This document shows positions 29,308 to 39,087 of a stretch of DNA of 64,000 bases, piece after piece. The notes under the pieces are model-generated. The model did no database searches. It saw only the letters and a list, made by a program, of their open reading frames with translations, and was not told where the DNA came from. The stretch comes from Thiohalocapsa marina. Lineage in GTDB: Bacteria > Pseudomonadota > Gammaproteobacteria > Chromatiales > Chromatiaceae. Position 1 is the stretch's first letter. Each line of letters starts with the position of its first letter. The DNA is taken from assembly GCF_008632335.1 (NCBI RefSeq), contig NZ_VWXX01000006.1:62001-126000 (forward strand). Reading direction: 5' to 3'. A program made the position numbers and the translations under genes.

Positions 29308-30849
29308 ATGGAATTCATAGGTCTCTATCCCACCTGGTTCGAGCCGGGCGTGGGCAGTGGCTGGATCATCGGCATCATTGCCACGGTCCATGTCCTGTTC
29401 TCCCACACCGCCGTTGGCGCGGCCATCTTCTTCGCCTTCCTGGCCAGCTACGCCCACCGCAACGACCGACCGGACCTGCTGGAATTCATCCGCCGGTACG
29501 GCCTCTTCCTGCTGGTCTTCAGCTATGTGCTCGGTTCCATCACCGGCCCCGGCATCTGGTACTCCACCACGGTGGGTAGCCCGCGCGGCATCTCGGCGCT
29601 GATCCACAACTTTGTATGGATGTGGGCCACCGAGTGGGTCTTCTTCGTCATCGAGGTCATCGGCGTCTACATGCTGGTCTATCTGGCCAGCCGGGTGGAT
29701 CGCCAGACGCATCTGCGGCTGTCCATCATCTTCGGCCTGACTTCCTACACCACCATGCTGGTCATTGTCGGCATCCTGTCGTTCATGATGTGGCCGGGCA
29801 AGGCCGACTGGTTCACCGACACCGGCGTGCTCAACGGCTTCTTCGGCGCCAACACCTTCGCCCAGCTGGCCATGCGCACGGCCTTCATGTTCACCATGAC
29901 CGCCGTGGTCGGGGGCATTGTCGCCGCCGGATTCAAGGACGCCCAGTTCAAGCGCGATGTGGCCCGCAAGCTGGCCTGGCTGGGCATCGGCTCCGCCATC
30001 CTCGGCGTGCTGTTCTTCCGCTGGTATATGGCGACCTTGCCGGAGACGGCGACGTTGATCATGAGCAACCGGATGCCGGAGTGGTTCCCCATCGGCGTCA
30101 TCGGCATGCTGGTGGCCGTGGCCGCCTACTTCATCATGACGCTGCTGCAGCCGCGCGCGCTGGTGGCAACGGGCGCGGTGGCCATGACCCTGGTGGTGCT
30201 GGTGTTCGGCCTGTGGCCCGGCGAGGTCACCCGCGAGTCCATCCGCAAGCCCTGGGTGGCCGGCCAGTATGTCTACTCCAATCAGGTCATCGGGCGCGAC
30301 GTGCCGGGCCGCGGCATCGAGTCCGAGATCCCGCTGCTGGAGGAGCACGGCTTCCTGCGCACCATGGTGTTCCTGCCGGAGCACCTGCGTGAGGTGACCC
30401 CGGACAATGCGGTGGAGGCGGGCCATGCGTTGGCGCTGGCCGCGTGCTCCAACTGCCATTCCCTGACGCCCACCGGCATGCGGCCGCTGCAGGACTATTT
30501 CACCGCCGACAGCGACATCGACGCCATCGTCGACTATCTGCATGCCGGCCTGGCCTCCGGCAACACGCTGTACATGCCGCAGATCCCCTTCACCGATGAC
30601 GAGGCCTTCGCGCTGGCGAGCTTCATCAGCACCCTGACCCTGCCGGTAACCGACACCGGCGCGACGGTGGATGCGACCGAGCCGATGGCGCCGACGGCTC
30701 TGGTGCGTAGCGGTGTCGAGGCCAATGCCGGTGCCGACTCCGCTGCCGGCAGCGATACGGCCGGTGAAGCCCCATCCGTCGAGACCTCGGGGCAGCCCCT
30801 GGCCGCTCTGGTCTCCAGTCCAGTCGCCCCGCGGGAGATGAACCCATGA
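29308..30849 (+). CDS. Cytochrome-bd-superfamily subunit I-like protein with fused cytochrome c domain
   Basis: Membrane protein of 513 residues. About eight membrane segments (residues ~18-305) resemble CydA: HVLFSHTAVGAAIFF in helix 1 (H28, H33), SYVLGSITGPGIWYSTTVG, and a helix 3 with paired acids (E109, E116 in TEWVFFVIEV). The loop between helices 6 and 7 is only ~18 residues, so the quinol-binding Q-loop of true CydA is missing. A C-terminal domain follows with one heme c site, CSNCH at 380-384, then a low-complexity Thr/Ala/Ser tail. This fits bd-like oxygen reductases thought to take electrons from cytochrome c rather than quinol. I could not find a clear equivalent of CydA His186. 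First gene of a coupled operon; its stop overlaps the next ATG. Confidence 0.75.
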   Translation: MEFIGLYPTWFEPGVGSGWIIGIIATVHVLFSHTAVGAAIFFAFLASYAHRNDRPDLLEFIRRYGLFLLVFSYVLGSITGPGIWYSTTVGSPRGISALIHNFVWMWATEWVFFVIEVIGVYMLVYLASRVDRQTHLRLSIIFGLTSYTTMLVIVGILSFMMWPGKADWFTDTGVLNGFFGANTFAQLAMRTAFMFTMTAVVGGIVAAGFKDAQFKRDVARKLAWLGIGSAILGVLFFRWYMATLPETATLIMSNRMPEWFPIGVIGMLVAVAAYFIMTLLQPRALVATGAVAMTLVVLVFGLWPGEVTRESIRKPWVAGQYVYSNQVIGRDVPGRGIESEIPLLEEHGFLRTMVFLPEHLREVTPDNAVEAGHALALAACSNCHSLTPTGMRPLQDYFTADSDIDAIVDYLHAGLASGNTLYMPQIPFTDDEAFALASFISTLTLPVTDTGATVDATEPMAPTALVRSGVEANAGADSAAGSDTAGEAPSVETSGQPLAALVSSPVAPREMNP

Positions 30850-32069
30850 GCCCGGAAATCCTCTATGCCTTGCGCGACCCTGCTGGGGTCCCCACCCAAC
30901 CCTGGCTGTTCCTGATCCTCGGCGCCCTGACCCTGGCGCTGCATCTGGCGGCGGTCCAGGTCATGCTGGGCACCGGTGCCCTGACCCTGCGCGGTGCCTA
31001 CAGCCAGAGCAGCCACTGGCGCCGGCTGGCAGCGCACATGCTGACCACCTCTAAGATCGCCGTCTCTGTGGCCATCGTCATCGGCGTGGCGCCACTGCTG
31101 TTCGTGCAGGTGGTCTATGACCCCTTCTGGTACACGTCGAACGTGCTCTCGGGCTGGTGGGTGATCGGCTTCATCCTGATCCTCATCGTCGGCTACATCG
31201 CGCTTTACGCCTTCTACTGGAAGAATCACCACCTGGCGTCCGAGGGCGGGCGTTCCGGGCACTGGATGGTGCTCTCGCTGGCCCTGCTGTTGCTGGTGGG
31301 CTACATCGTGCATGCGCTCACCAACCAGATGCTGTTTCCCGAGCAATGGATGGCCTGGTATGCGCCGGACGGCAACATCGAGCCCACCGGGCGGCAGCTG
31401 CATTACTCCCACCCGCTGCGGTTCGCCTTCTTCATCGCGCTGTCGCTGCCGGTGACCGGGGCCTGGCTGCTGGGCTATCGTCGTTATCAGCAGGCCCGGC
31501 CGGATGCCGACGCGGACTACATCGCCTGGCTCAAGCCGCTGGCCATGCGCCTGCTGACCCTGGGCGGCGTTGTTTCCGTGATCCTGGGCGTGCTCTGGAT
31601 GCTGACCCTGCCGGAGAAGATGGCCTGGTTCGCGCTGTCGCCCTGGTCCGTGCTGGCGCTGGCCGCGCTGCTGGTCACGGTCGCCTTCCCGCTGCTGCTC
31701 GGCGCGCGCATCGACCGCGGCTACTGGGGCTACGCCACCTTCGGCGTCGGCGCGGTGGCCCTGATCGTGGTCTGCGCGGTGCGCGAGGTGCTGCGCTACG
31801 TCACCCTGGTGGGCAGCCATGGCTACGACGCCCTGGACTACACCGTGCACATGGACTGGTACAGCCTGCTGCTGTTCCTGCTGACCTTCGCCGTGCTCGG
31901 CGGCGTGACCCTGGTGTACATGCTCACGGTGGCCTGGCAGGCGGGTCAGACCACGGGCCGCTACAGCCCGAGCCCGGCACTGTCGTGGATGGGCAACCTG
32001 TCCATCGGCCTGCTGGGACTCTGGATCCTGGCCTACTTCGCCATCGGTTTCTACGTCTGGGCGAGCTGA
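30846..32069 (+). CDS. Membrane subunit II of the bd-like complex
   Basis: Integral membrane protein of 407 residues with about ten hydrophobic segments and short loops. Its ATG overlaps the stop of the subunit I gene, which is the main reason to call it the partner subunit. It has no CXXCH. Histidines and aromatic residues cluster at the ends of several segments (WKNHHLA, YSHPLRF, DYTVHMDWY), which could serve hemes or the subunit interface. It is not an ordinary CydB by eye; it could be the second subunit of a non-quinol bd-type enzyme. The next gene starts 2 bp after its stop. Confidence 0.6.
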   Translation: MSPEILYALRDPAGVPTQPWLFLILGALTLALHLAAVQVMLGTGALTLRGAYSQSSHWRRLAAHMLTTSKIAVSVAIVIGVAPLLFVQVVYDPFWYTSNVLSGWWVIGFILILIVGYIALYAFYWKNHHLASEGGRSGHWMVLSLALLLLVGYIVHALTNQMLFPEQWMAWYAPDGNIEPTGRQLHYSHPLRFAFFIALSLPVTGAWLLGYRRYQQARPDADADYIAWLKPLAMRLLTLGGVVSVILGVLWMLTLPEKMAWFALSPWSVLALAALLVTVAFPLLLGARIDRGYWGYATFGVGAVALIVVCAVREVLRYVTLVGSHGYDALDYTVHMDWYSLLLFLLTFAVLGGVTLVYMLTVAWQAGQTTGRYSPSPALSWMGNLSIGLLGLWILAYFAIGFYVWAS

Positions 32070-32071
32070 CG

Positions 32072-32791
32072 ATGAGGAACATCATCAAGCAAGTATCGAC
32101 AACCCTGGGGCTGTGCCTGGCCGCGCTGGCCGGCACGGCCCAGGCAGCTGACGAGGCCTTGCCCAGCGCACCGAGCGGCGCGGACATGGCCAACACCTGC
32201 GCGGCCTGTCACGGCACCAACGGCGCGCTGGGGGACGAGTACTTCGTGCCCCTGGCGGGCATGCCGCTGGAGCAGTTCGTGAGCAGCATGCTGGAGTTCC
32301 GCAACGGTGCACGTCCGGCCACCCTGATGGGCTTCGTGGCCAGCGGCTTCTCGGATGACGAGATCCGCGCCATGGGCGCGTTCTACGCCGCCATGCCCCT
32401 GTCGGTATCGGAACCGGCATCGGAATTGGCGTCGGCATCGGAGCCGGTCTCGGCTTCGGCATCGGAACCGGAACCTGCACCGACCGCGCAGCCGGCGCCG
32501 GTCGCGGCGCTGCCAACGGACCCCTCGGGCGCGGACATGGCCAACACCTGCGCGGCCTGTCACGGCACCAACGGCGTGCTGGGGGACGAGTACTTCGTGC
32601 CCCTGGCGGGCATGCCGCTGGAGCAGTTCGTGAGCAGCATGCTGGAGTTCCGCAACGGTGCGCGTCCGGCCACCCTGATGGGCTTCGTGGCCAGCGGCTT
32701 CTCGGACGCCGAGATCCGCGCCATGGGTGAATTCTTCGCGGCCATCCAGCCGTCGGTGCCGCCCCGGGTGGCGCTAGGAGTGAAACAATGA
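32072..32791 (+). CDS. Periplasmic diheme cytochrome c with duplicated domains
   Basis: Protein of 239 residues: signal peptide (LGLCLAALAGTAQA), then two almost identical class-I cytochrome c domains of ~75 residues, each with CAACHGTNG and the later methionine-containing GFVASGFSD region. A Ser/Glu/Pro-rich linker (about residues 110-150) separates them. The DNA of the two domains is nearly identical over ~200 bp at an offset of 351 bp, so the duplication is recent or kept uniform by gene conversion. As an electron carrier it could join the flavoprotein encoded next to the heme c of subunit I. The stop overlaps the ATG of the flavoprotein gene. Confidence 0.9.
   Translation: MRNIIKQVSTTLGLCLAALAGTAQAADEALPSAPSGADMANTCAACHGTNGALGDEYFVPLAGMPLEQFVSSMLEFRNGARPATLMGFVASGFSDDEIRAMGAFYAAMPLSVSEPASELASASEPVSASASEPEPAPTAQPAPVAALPTDPSGADMANTCAACHGTNGVLGDEYFVPLAGMPLEQFVSSMLEFRNGARPATLMGFVASGFSDAEIRAMGEFFAAIQPSVPPRVALGVKQ
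32178..32728 (+). repeat. Long direct repeat encoding the two cytochrome domains
   Basis: Segments 32178-32377 and 32529-32728 match at nearly every base; the few differences include gcgctg/gtgctg and gatgac/gacgcc. The offset is 351 bp (117 codons), keeping the frame. Between them is a hexamer-like run of TCGGMA/GCATCGG units encoding the Ser/Glu linker. Confidence 0.9.
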
Positions 32792-34149
32792 ATCTGACCA
32801 ATCCTGAACGTCGCCGCTTTCTCGCGGCCTCCCTCGGCCTGGCCTCGCTGGCCGCGCTGCCGGCCTGGGCGCGGCCCAGCGCCAGCGTCGGCAGCGCGCA
32901 TATCGTCGTTGTCGGCGGCGGCGTCGGCGGCTGCACCGCGGCCAAGTACCTGAAACTTTTCGACCCCGGGCTGCGCGTCACCGTGGTGGAGCGCAATCCG
33001 GTCTATCTGCGGCCCTACGGCTCCAGCGAGGTGCTGAACGAGCACGTCACCATGCAGGACCTGGAGGTCAGCTACGACACGCTGAAGAACAACTACGGCG
33101 TCGAGTTCGTCATCGACAACGTGGTCGGCTTCGATCCGCAGGCGCGGGTCCTGCGCACCGCCGGCGGCCAGTCCATCGGCTACGACCGCCTGATCGTGTC
33201 GCCGGGCATCCAGCTGATGTATGACAGTTACGAGGGCCTGAACGCCGCCGTGGCCCACCAGAGCCTGCCGGCGGCCTGGATCCCCGGTCCGCAGACAGCG
33301 CTGCTGGCCCGCCAGCTGCGGGGTATGCGCGACGGCGGCACCTTCGTCATCGGCGCGCCGCCGAATCCCTACCGCTGCCCGCCCGGGCCCTACGAGCGGG
33401 CGGCGCTGATGGTGGAGTGGTTCGGCCGGCACAACCCCAGGGCCAAGGTCATCCTGCTGGATCCCAAGGACAAGTTCGTCACCGACGAGACCATGCTGCT
33501 GGGCTGGAACCGGCTGTACAAGTTCAACATCCCGGCGGATTACCGCGAGCGGCTGGAGTCGAAGGTGGAGGTGCTCGAGCACAGCCGGCCCAGCATGCTG
33601 AGCTGGGTGCGCGGCCAGGATGGCGGCCGCATCCTCGGTGTGGACGTTGCCGGCAATCGGGTGGAGACCGAGGCCGGCATGGTCGAGGCGGACGTGATCA
33701 ACATCATCCCGCCGATGAAGGCCGGCATGATCGCCATGGACCTGGGGCTGGCGGATGAGAGCGGCTGGTGCCCGGTGGGTCGGCGTGACTTCGCCTCCAC
33801 GCTGCAGCCGGACGTGCATGTCATCGGCGACGCCTGCATCGCCGACGCCATGCCCAAGTCCGGCTTTGCCGCCAACACCCAGGCCAAGACCGTGGCCCGC
33901 GCCATTGTCGAGGAGCTGGCCGGTCGTCCGAGTCCGGAGCCGATCTGGGAGAACACCTGCTATGCCTTGGCGGGGACTGACTACGGCTTGTTCGTCGCCG
34001 ATGTCTTCCGGCTGATCGACGGCCGGATCACGCGGGTCAATCAGGCCGGCCGTTACCTGCCGCTGGATGCATCGCCGATGCAGATCCGCCTGGCGGCGCG
34101 CTACCAGCAGAGCTGGCTGCGCACCTTTACCGAGGACTGCTTCGCGTGA
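32788..34149 (+). CDS. FccB-like flavoprotein (flavocytochrome c sulfide dehydrogenase family)
   Basis: Protein of 453 residues with a Tat-type leader (RRRFLAASLGLASLAALPAWA) and an FAD domain (HIVVVGGGVGGCTAAKYLK). It follows flavocytochrome c sulfide dehydrogenase throughout: RCPPGPYERA with C197, VIGDACIADAMPKSGFAANTQ, and NTCYAL with C391. C197 and C391 correspond to the redox-active cysteine pair that handles sulfide. The cysteine that binds FAD covalently in the classical enzyme (in its YYTCYLSNEV segment) is replaced: this protein reads VYLRPYGSSEV, with proline 76 at that place. FAD is therefore probably non-covalent. AGGAG precedes the ATG. Sulfide or another sulfur compound is the likely substrate. 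Confidence 0.85.
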   Translation: MNLTNPERRRFLAASLGLASLAALPAWARPSASVGSAHIVVVGGGVGGCTAAKYLKLFDPGLRVTVVERNPVYLRPYGSSEVLNEHVTMQDLEVSYDTLKNNYGVEFVIDNVVGFDPQARVLRTAGGQSIGYDRLIVSPGIQLMYDSYEGLNAAVAHQSLPAAWIPGPQTALLARQLRGMRDGGTFVIGAPPNPYRCPPGPYERAALMVEWFGRHNPRAKVILLDPKDKFVTDETMLLGWNRLYKFNIPADYRERLESKVEVLEHSRPSMLSWVRGQDGGRILGVDVAGNRVETEAGMVEADVINIIPPMKAGMIAMDLGLADESGWCPVGRRDFASTLQPDVHVIGDACIADAMPKSGFAANTQAKTVARAIVEELAGRPSPEPIWENTCYALAGTDYGLFVADVFRLIDGRITRVNQAGRYLPLDASPMQIRLAARYQQSWLRTFTEDCFA

Positions 34150-34160
34150 CCGGAGACCCG

Positions 34161-34913
34161 ATGATGATCAAGCCCACTGTGAAAACCAGCCTCTGCGCCG
34201 CCCTGCTCCTGGCGGGCCTGGGCAGCGGTACCTCGACCCTGGCCGCCGGCCATGGCGGGATCGGTGAGCCGGCGCCGGAAAACTGGACCGCGGCCACCCT
34301 GCGCGAGACCCTGGCGGCCATGCCGGCGGGCGATGCCGAGCGCGGCAAGGAACTCAACCAAAGTCTGTTCTGCGCCTCCTGCCATGGCAACGCGGGCGTG
34401 TCACCGTCGATGAACTGGCCGCACCTGGCCGGCCAGAAGGCGGACTACACCGTGAAGATGATGCTGGATTACCAGTCGGGGCTGCGCCTGGAGGGCCTGC
34501 GCGGGCGACTGATGCACCATGTGGCGGTGCTGGTCTCGGAGCAGGAGATCACCGATCTGGCGGCCTTCTACGCCACCCTGCCGGCCCCGGAGGACGCCGT
34601 CACGCCACGCCCGGAGGTGGCGCTGGCCGCCAGCGACCTGCCGGCGGAGGTGCTGGTGCGCAAGGGTGATCCCAGGCGCCTGATCACGCCCTGCGCCAGT
34701 TGCCACGGCGACTCCGGTCAGGGCGGCCGGCGCGAGGCCCCGGAACTGGCTGGTCAAAACCCGCTGTACTTCGTGCGTACCATGCACCACTACCACGACG
34801 GGGTCCGGGCCAATGACGGCAAAAAGACCATGCGCGCCTTCGCCTACCGGCTGACGCCCACCGAGATCGACGACCTCGCGGCCTACTACGCCGATCTGCC
34901 GCTGAGCAACTGA
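34161..34913 (+). CDS. Diheme c4-type cytochrome, probable partner of the FccB-like flavoprotein
   Basis: Exported protein of 250 residues: signal peptide (LCAALLLAGLGSGTSTLAA), then two class-I cytochrome c domains with CASCHGNAG and CASCHGDSG. The domains are related but diverged, as in cytochrome c4 and the FccA subunit of flavocytochrome c. Its place right after the FccB-like gene suggests it accepts electrons from the flavin. ATG 34161 follows GGAGA; a GTG at 34146 overlapping the previous stop and an ATG at 34164 are alternatives. Last gene of the operon, convergent with ptsI. Confidence 0.88.
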   Translation: MMIKPTVKTSLCAALLLAGLGSGTSTLAAGHGGIGEPAPENWTAATLRETLAAMPAGDAERGKELNQSLFCASCHGNAGVSPSMNWPHLAGQKADYTVKMMLDYQSGLRLEGLRGRLMHHVAVLVSEQEITDLAAFYATLPAPEDAVTPRPEVALAASDLPAEVLVRKGDPRRLITPCASCHGDSGQGGRREAPELAGQNPLYFVRTMHHYHDGVRANDGKKTMRAFAYRLTPTEIDDLAAYYADLPLSN

Positions 34914-34927
34914 GCGGCTAACAGCGG

Positions 34928-36669
<1,742 letters not shown>

Positions 36670-36673
<4 letters not shown>

Positions 36674-36939
36674 TCCCCCTCTCCGAAGCGGTCCGCCACC
36701 AGCGCCTCCAGCGCTTGCATGGCATCGGCTTCGTCATCGCCCTCGATCTCCACCAGGATGCGGGTGCCGCAGGCCGCCGCCAGCATCATCAGGCCCATGA
36801 TGCTCTTGCCGTTCACCCGGCGGCCCGCACGCTCAACCTGGACCACGCTGCCGAAGCCGGTGGCACAGGTGACGAACTTGGCCGCGGCGCGCGCATGCAG
36901 GCCCAGGCGGTTGATGATCTCGAGTTCTTTGCGAATCAT
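36670..36939 (-). CDS. ptsO: HPr family phosphocarrier (NPr-like)
   Basis: Phosphocarrier of 89 residues. H15 in RLGLHARAAAKFV is the phosphorylation site, and S46 lies in VNGKSIMGLMMLAA. Position after rapZ in the rpoN-ptsN-rapZ block indicates the nitrogen-PTS carrier NPr rather than the sugar HPr. Its product would pass phosphate from EI to PtsN. Its stop overlaps the GTG of ptsI. Confidence 0.92.
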
Positions 36940-36994
36940 GGGGCAAGTATAGCCAAGGCCGGCAAATGTTCCGCGGCGGCGCAGGTCGGTGAGG

Positions 36995-37861
36995 TCAGGC
37001 CAGTTCGCGATGGCGCACGAGCACCCGATGGCCGCCTTCGGCCAGATGTTGCCTCAGGGACTCCACCATGTAGACGGAGCGATGCTGTCCCCCGGTGCAG
37101 CCGATGGCGATGGTCAGGTAGCTGCGGCCGTCGGTCTCGAAGCGGGGGATCCAGCGGTCGAGGAAGCCGCTCAGGTCGGCGCGCATCTGCGCGGTCTCGG
37201 CGGACTTGTCGAGAAAGGCGATGACCGGCTCGTCCCGCCCGGTCAGCGGGCGCAGCGCGGCCTGCCAATGGGGGTTGGGCAGACAACGCACGTCGAAGAC
37301 GAAGTCCACGCCCTCGGGCACGCCGTGCTTGAAGCCGAACGACTGCAGCAGCACCGAGGCGCGTGCGCTGCGGGCGTTGCTGAGCCGCTCGCGTACCAGG
37401 TCGCGCAGCTCGTGCACGTTGGTGTGGGTGGTGTCGATGCGTGATTCCGCCACGTCGCGCAGGGGCGCGAGCAGGTCGCGCTCGTCGCGGATGGCCTCCT
37501 CCAGCGAGCGGTCGTCGCGCGTGAGCGGATGCTTGCGGCGGGTCTCGCTGAAACGCTGCATCAGGGTTTCGCCATCGGCGGTCAGGAACAGCACCCGGCA
37601 GCGGATGTCGTGCTGTTGCAGCTCTGCCATCAGCCCCGGCAGATCCGCCAGGTGTTCGGGCTGCGTGCGGGCGTCGATGCCCACCGCGGTGCCGATGGAG
37701 TCTCCGGGCGGGCCACCGCTGCTGCGCTTCAGGCCCAGGGCCAGTTCCCGCAGCAGGAACAGGGGCAGGTTGTCGATGCAGTAGTAGCCGATGTCTTCGA
37801 GGGTGTGCAGCGCCACGCTCTTGCCGGCGCCGGACAGTCCGCTGACGATGATAAGGTCCAT
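36995..37861 (-). CDS. rapZ: RNase adapter protein RapZ
   Basis: P-loop protein of 288 residues. In enterobacteria RapZ binds small RNAs such as GlmZ and hands them to RNase E, and it senses glucosamine-6-phosphate. Walker A is VSGLSGAGKSVAL at the N-terminus; the C-terminal IGCTGGQHRSVYM block is the family RNA/effector-binding signature. The ATG at 37861 places Walker A at the normal position; upstream in-frame codons are not family-like. It sits between ptsN and the HPr gene as in other gammaproteobacteria. Confidence 0.95.
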   Translation of the reverse strand: MDLIIVSGLSGAGKSVALHTLEDIGYYCIDNLPLFLLRELALGLKRSSGGPPGDSIGTAVGIDARTQPEHLADLPGLMAELQQHDIRCRVLFLTADGETLMQRFSETRRKHPLTRDDRSLEEAIRDERDLLAPLRDVAESRIDTTHTNVHELRDLVRERLSNARSARASVLLQSFGFKHGVPEGVDFVFDVRCLPNPHWQAALRPLTGRDEPVIAFLDKSAETAQMRADLSGFLDRWIPRFETDGRSYLTIAIGCTGGQHRSVYMVESLRQHLAEGGHRVLVRHRELA

Positions 37862-37923
37862 GGCAGGTGATCCGGGGCTTGGGGGCTTCGGCTGGAACCG
37901 GTCGGCACAGGGGCGGTCGCGCA

Positions 37924-38370
37924 TCACTCCATCAGGATGCGCAGCACCTGGGTGTCGCTGGTACAGGCGCGCAGCTGCTCGCGCACCGCGGGCTGGTCAA
38001 AGCGCGCCGCGAGCCCGGACAGCAGTTGCAGATGTCGCTCGTCGGCGGCCTCGGGTACCAGCAGCGCGAATGCCAGGTCCACCGGGCGGTCGTCGATGGC
38101 ATCGAACTCCACCGGCTGCTGCAGCTGGATGAACGCGCCCACCGGCGTCACCACCTCCCGCACGCGCGCATGGGGCAGGGCAACGCCGTGGCCGAGGCCG
38201 GTGCTGCCGAGGCGCTCGCGTTCCAGCAGTCGCTCGAACACCGTCTCCGGGGTCAGTTCCGGAATCGCCGCGGACAGCAGTTCGCCCAGCGACTCCAGCA
38301 GGCGTTTCTTGCTGATGATCTCGCTGCCGCAGCGGATCCGGGCCTCGGTAATCAGGTTGGGGGGAAACAT
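37924..38370 (-). CDS. ptsN: Nitrogen-regulatory PTS enzyme IIA (EIIA-Ntr)
   Basis: Regulatory EIIA of 148 residues, phosphorylated on H67 within GLGHGVALPHARV. In relatives its phosphorylation state controls potassium transport and other regulators. The start is ATG 38370; an open frame continues upstream but is not family-like. It lies downstream of rpoN and hpf, the standard arrangement. Confidence 0.94.
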   Translation of the reverse strand: MFPPNLITEARIRCGSEIISKKRLLESLGELLSAAIPELTPETVFERLLERERLGSTGLGHGVALPHARVREVVTPVGAFIQLQQPVEFDAIDDRPVDLAFALLVPEAADERHLQLLSGLAARFDQPAVREQLRACTSDTQVLRILME

Positions 38371-38644
38371 CGACCAGGGCTCCCGAGTGAGTTGCGTCTT
38401 GATAACGATAGACCGGCGTGGGTCCGCTTGGCATGCGCCGGATATGGACAGTGCGCGCGGCGGCGCGTTCCGCAAAATTGAAATGCCGGAGTCGGGCGGG
38501 GCCGACTCCGGCACGGACAGGGCGGCGGCCATTGCCGGGCCAGCTGCTTCCTATTCTACAAAAAGGCCTTTGCTAACCGAGACATCGGTCTGCGCCGGTT
38601 GTGGCCAACAACCGACGGTCGCTGAGTACACAGGCGCCTCGAGC

Positions 38645-39034
38645 TCAGGACGGCTGCCCCTCGGCCAGTGCCCCGGCCGCAAGGGCGGCCTCTGCGTCGG
38701 CGCCTTCCGCCAGCTGTGCCTCGGCGGCGGCCTTCTGTCCGGCGCCGCGATGATTCTGTCGCTTCTCCTTGTACTTGATGACCTGGCGATCGAGCTTGTC
38801 GATCAGTCCATCGATGGCGGCGTACATGTCCTCATGCACCGCATCGGCAAATACCTTGGCGCCGTTGATGTGGATGGTCGCCTCTGCCTTCTGACGCAGC
38901 TTTTCCACGCTGAGGATGACATGCACGTTGATCACATGGTCGAAATGCCGGGCCAGGCGATCGAACTTGGTGTCGACGTAGCCCTTCAACGCCTCTGTGA
39001 TATCGACATGATGGCCGGTCAGATTGATTTGCAT
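38645..39034 (-). CDS. hpf: Ribosome hibernation promoting factor
   Basis: Protein of 129 residues of the HPF/YfiA family, which binds the ribosomal decoding centre and inactivates ribosomes in stationary phase. The N-terminus MQINLTGHHVDITEALKGYV and the EATIHINGAKVFADAVHEDMYAAIDGLIDKLDRQV core are characteristic. The C-terminal 25 residues are an Ala/Glu-rich extension (AEAQLAEGADAEAALAAG) longer than enterobacterial short HPF but without the dimerisation domain of long HPF. GGAG lies before the ATG. Confidence 0.94.
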   Translation of the reverse strand: MQINLTGHHVDITEALKGYVDTKFDRLARHFDHVINVHVILSVEKLRQKAEATIHINGAKVFADAVHEDMYAAIDGLIDKLDRQVIKYKEKRQNHRGAGQKAAAEAQLAEGADAEAALAAGALAEGQPS

Positions 39035-39087
39035 AGTGTCACTCCAGTGTTTGCAGGCGTCTGGTGCTGCGCCGACAGGCCGTCGGC

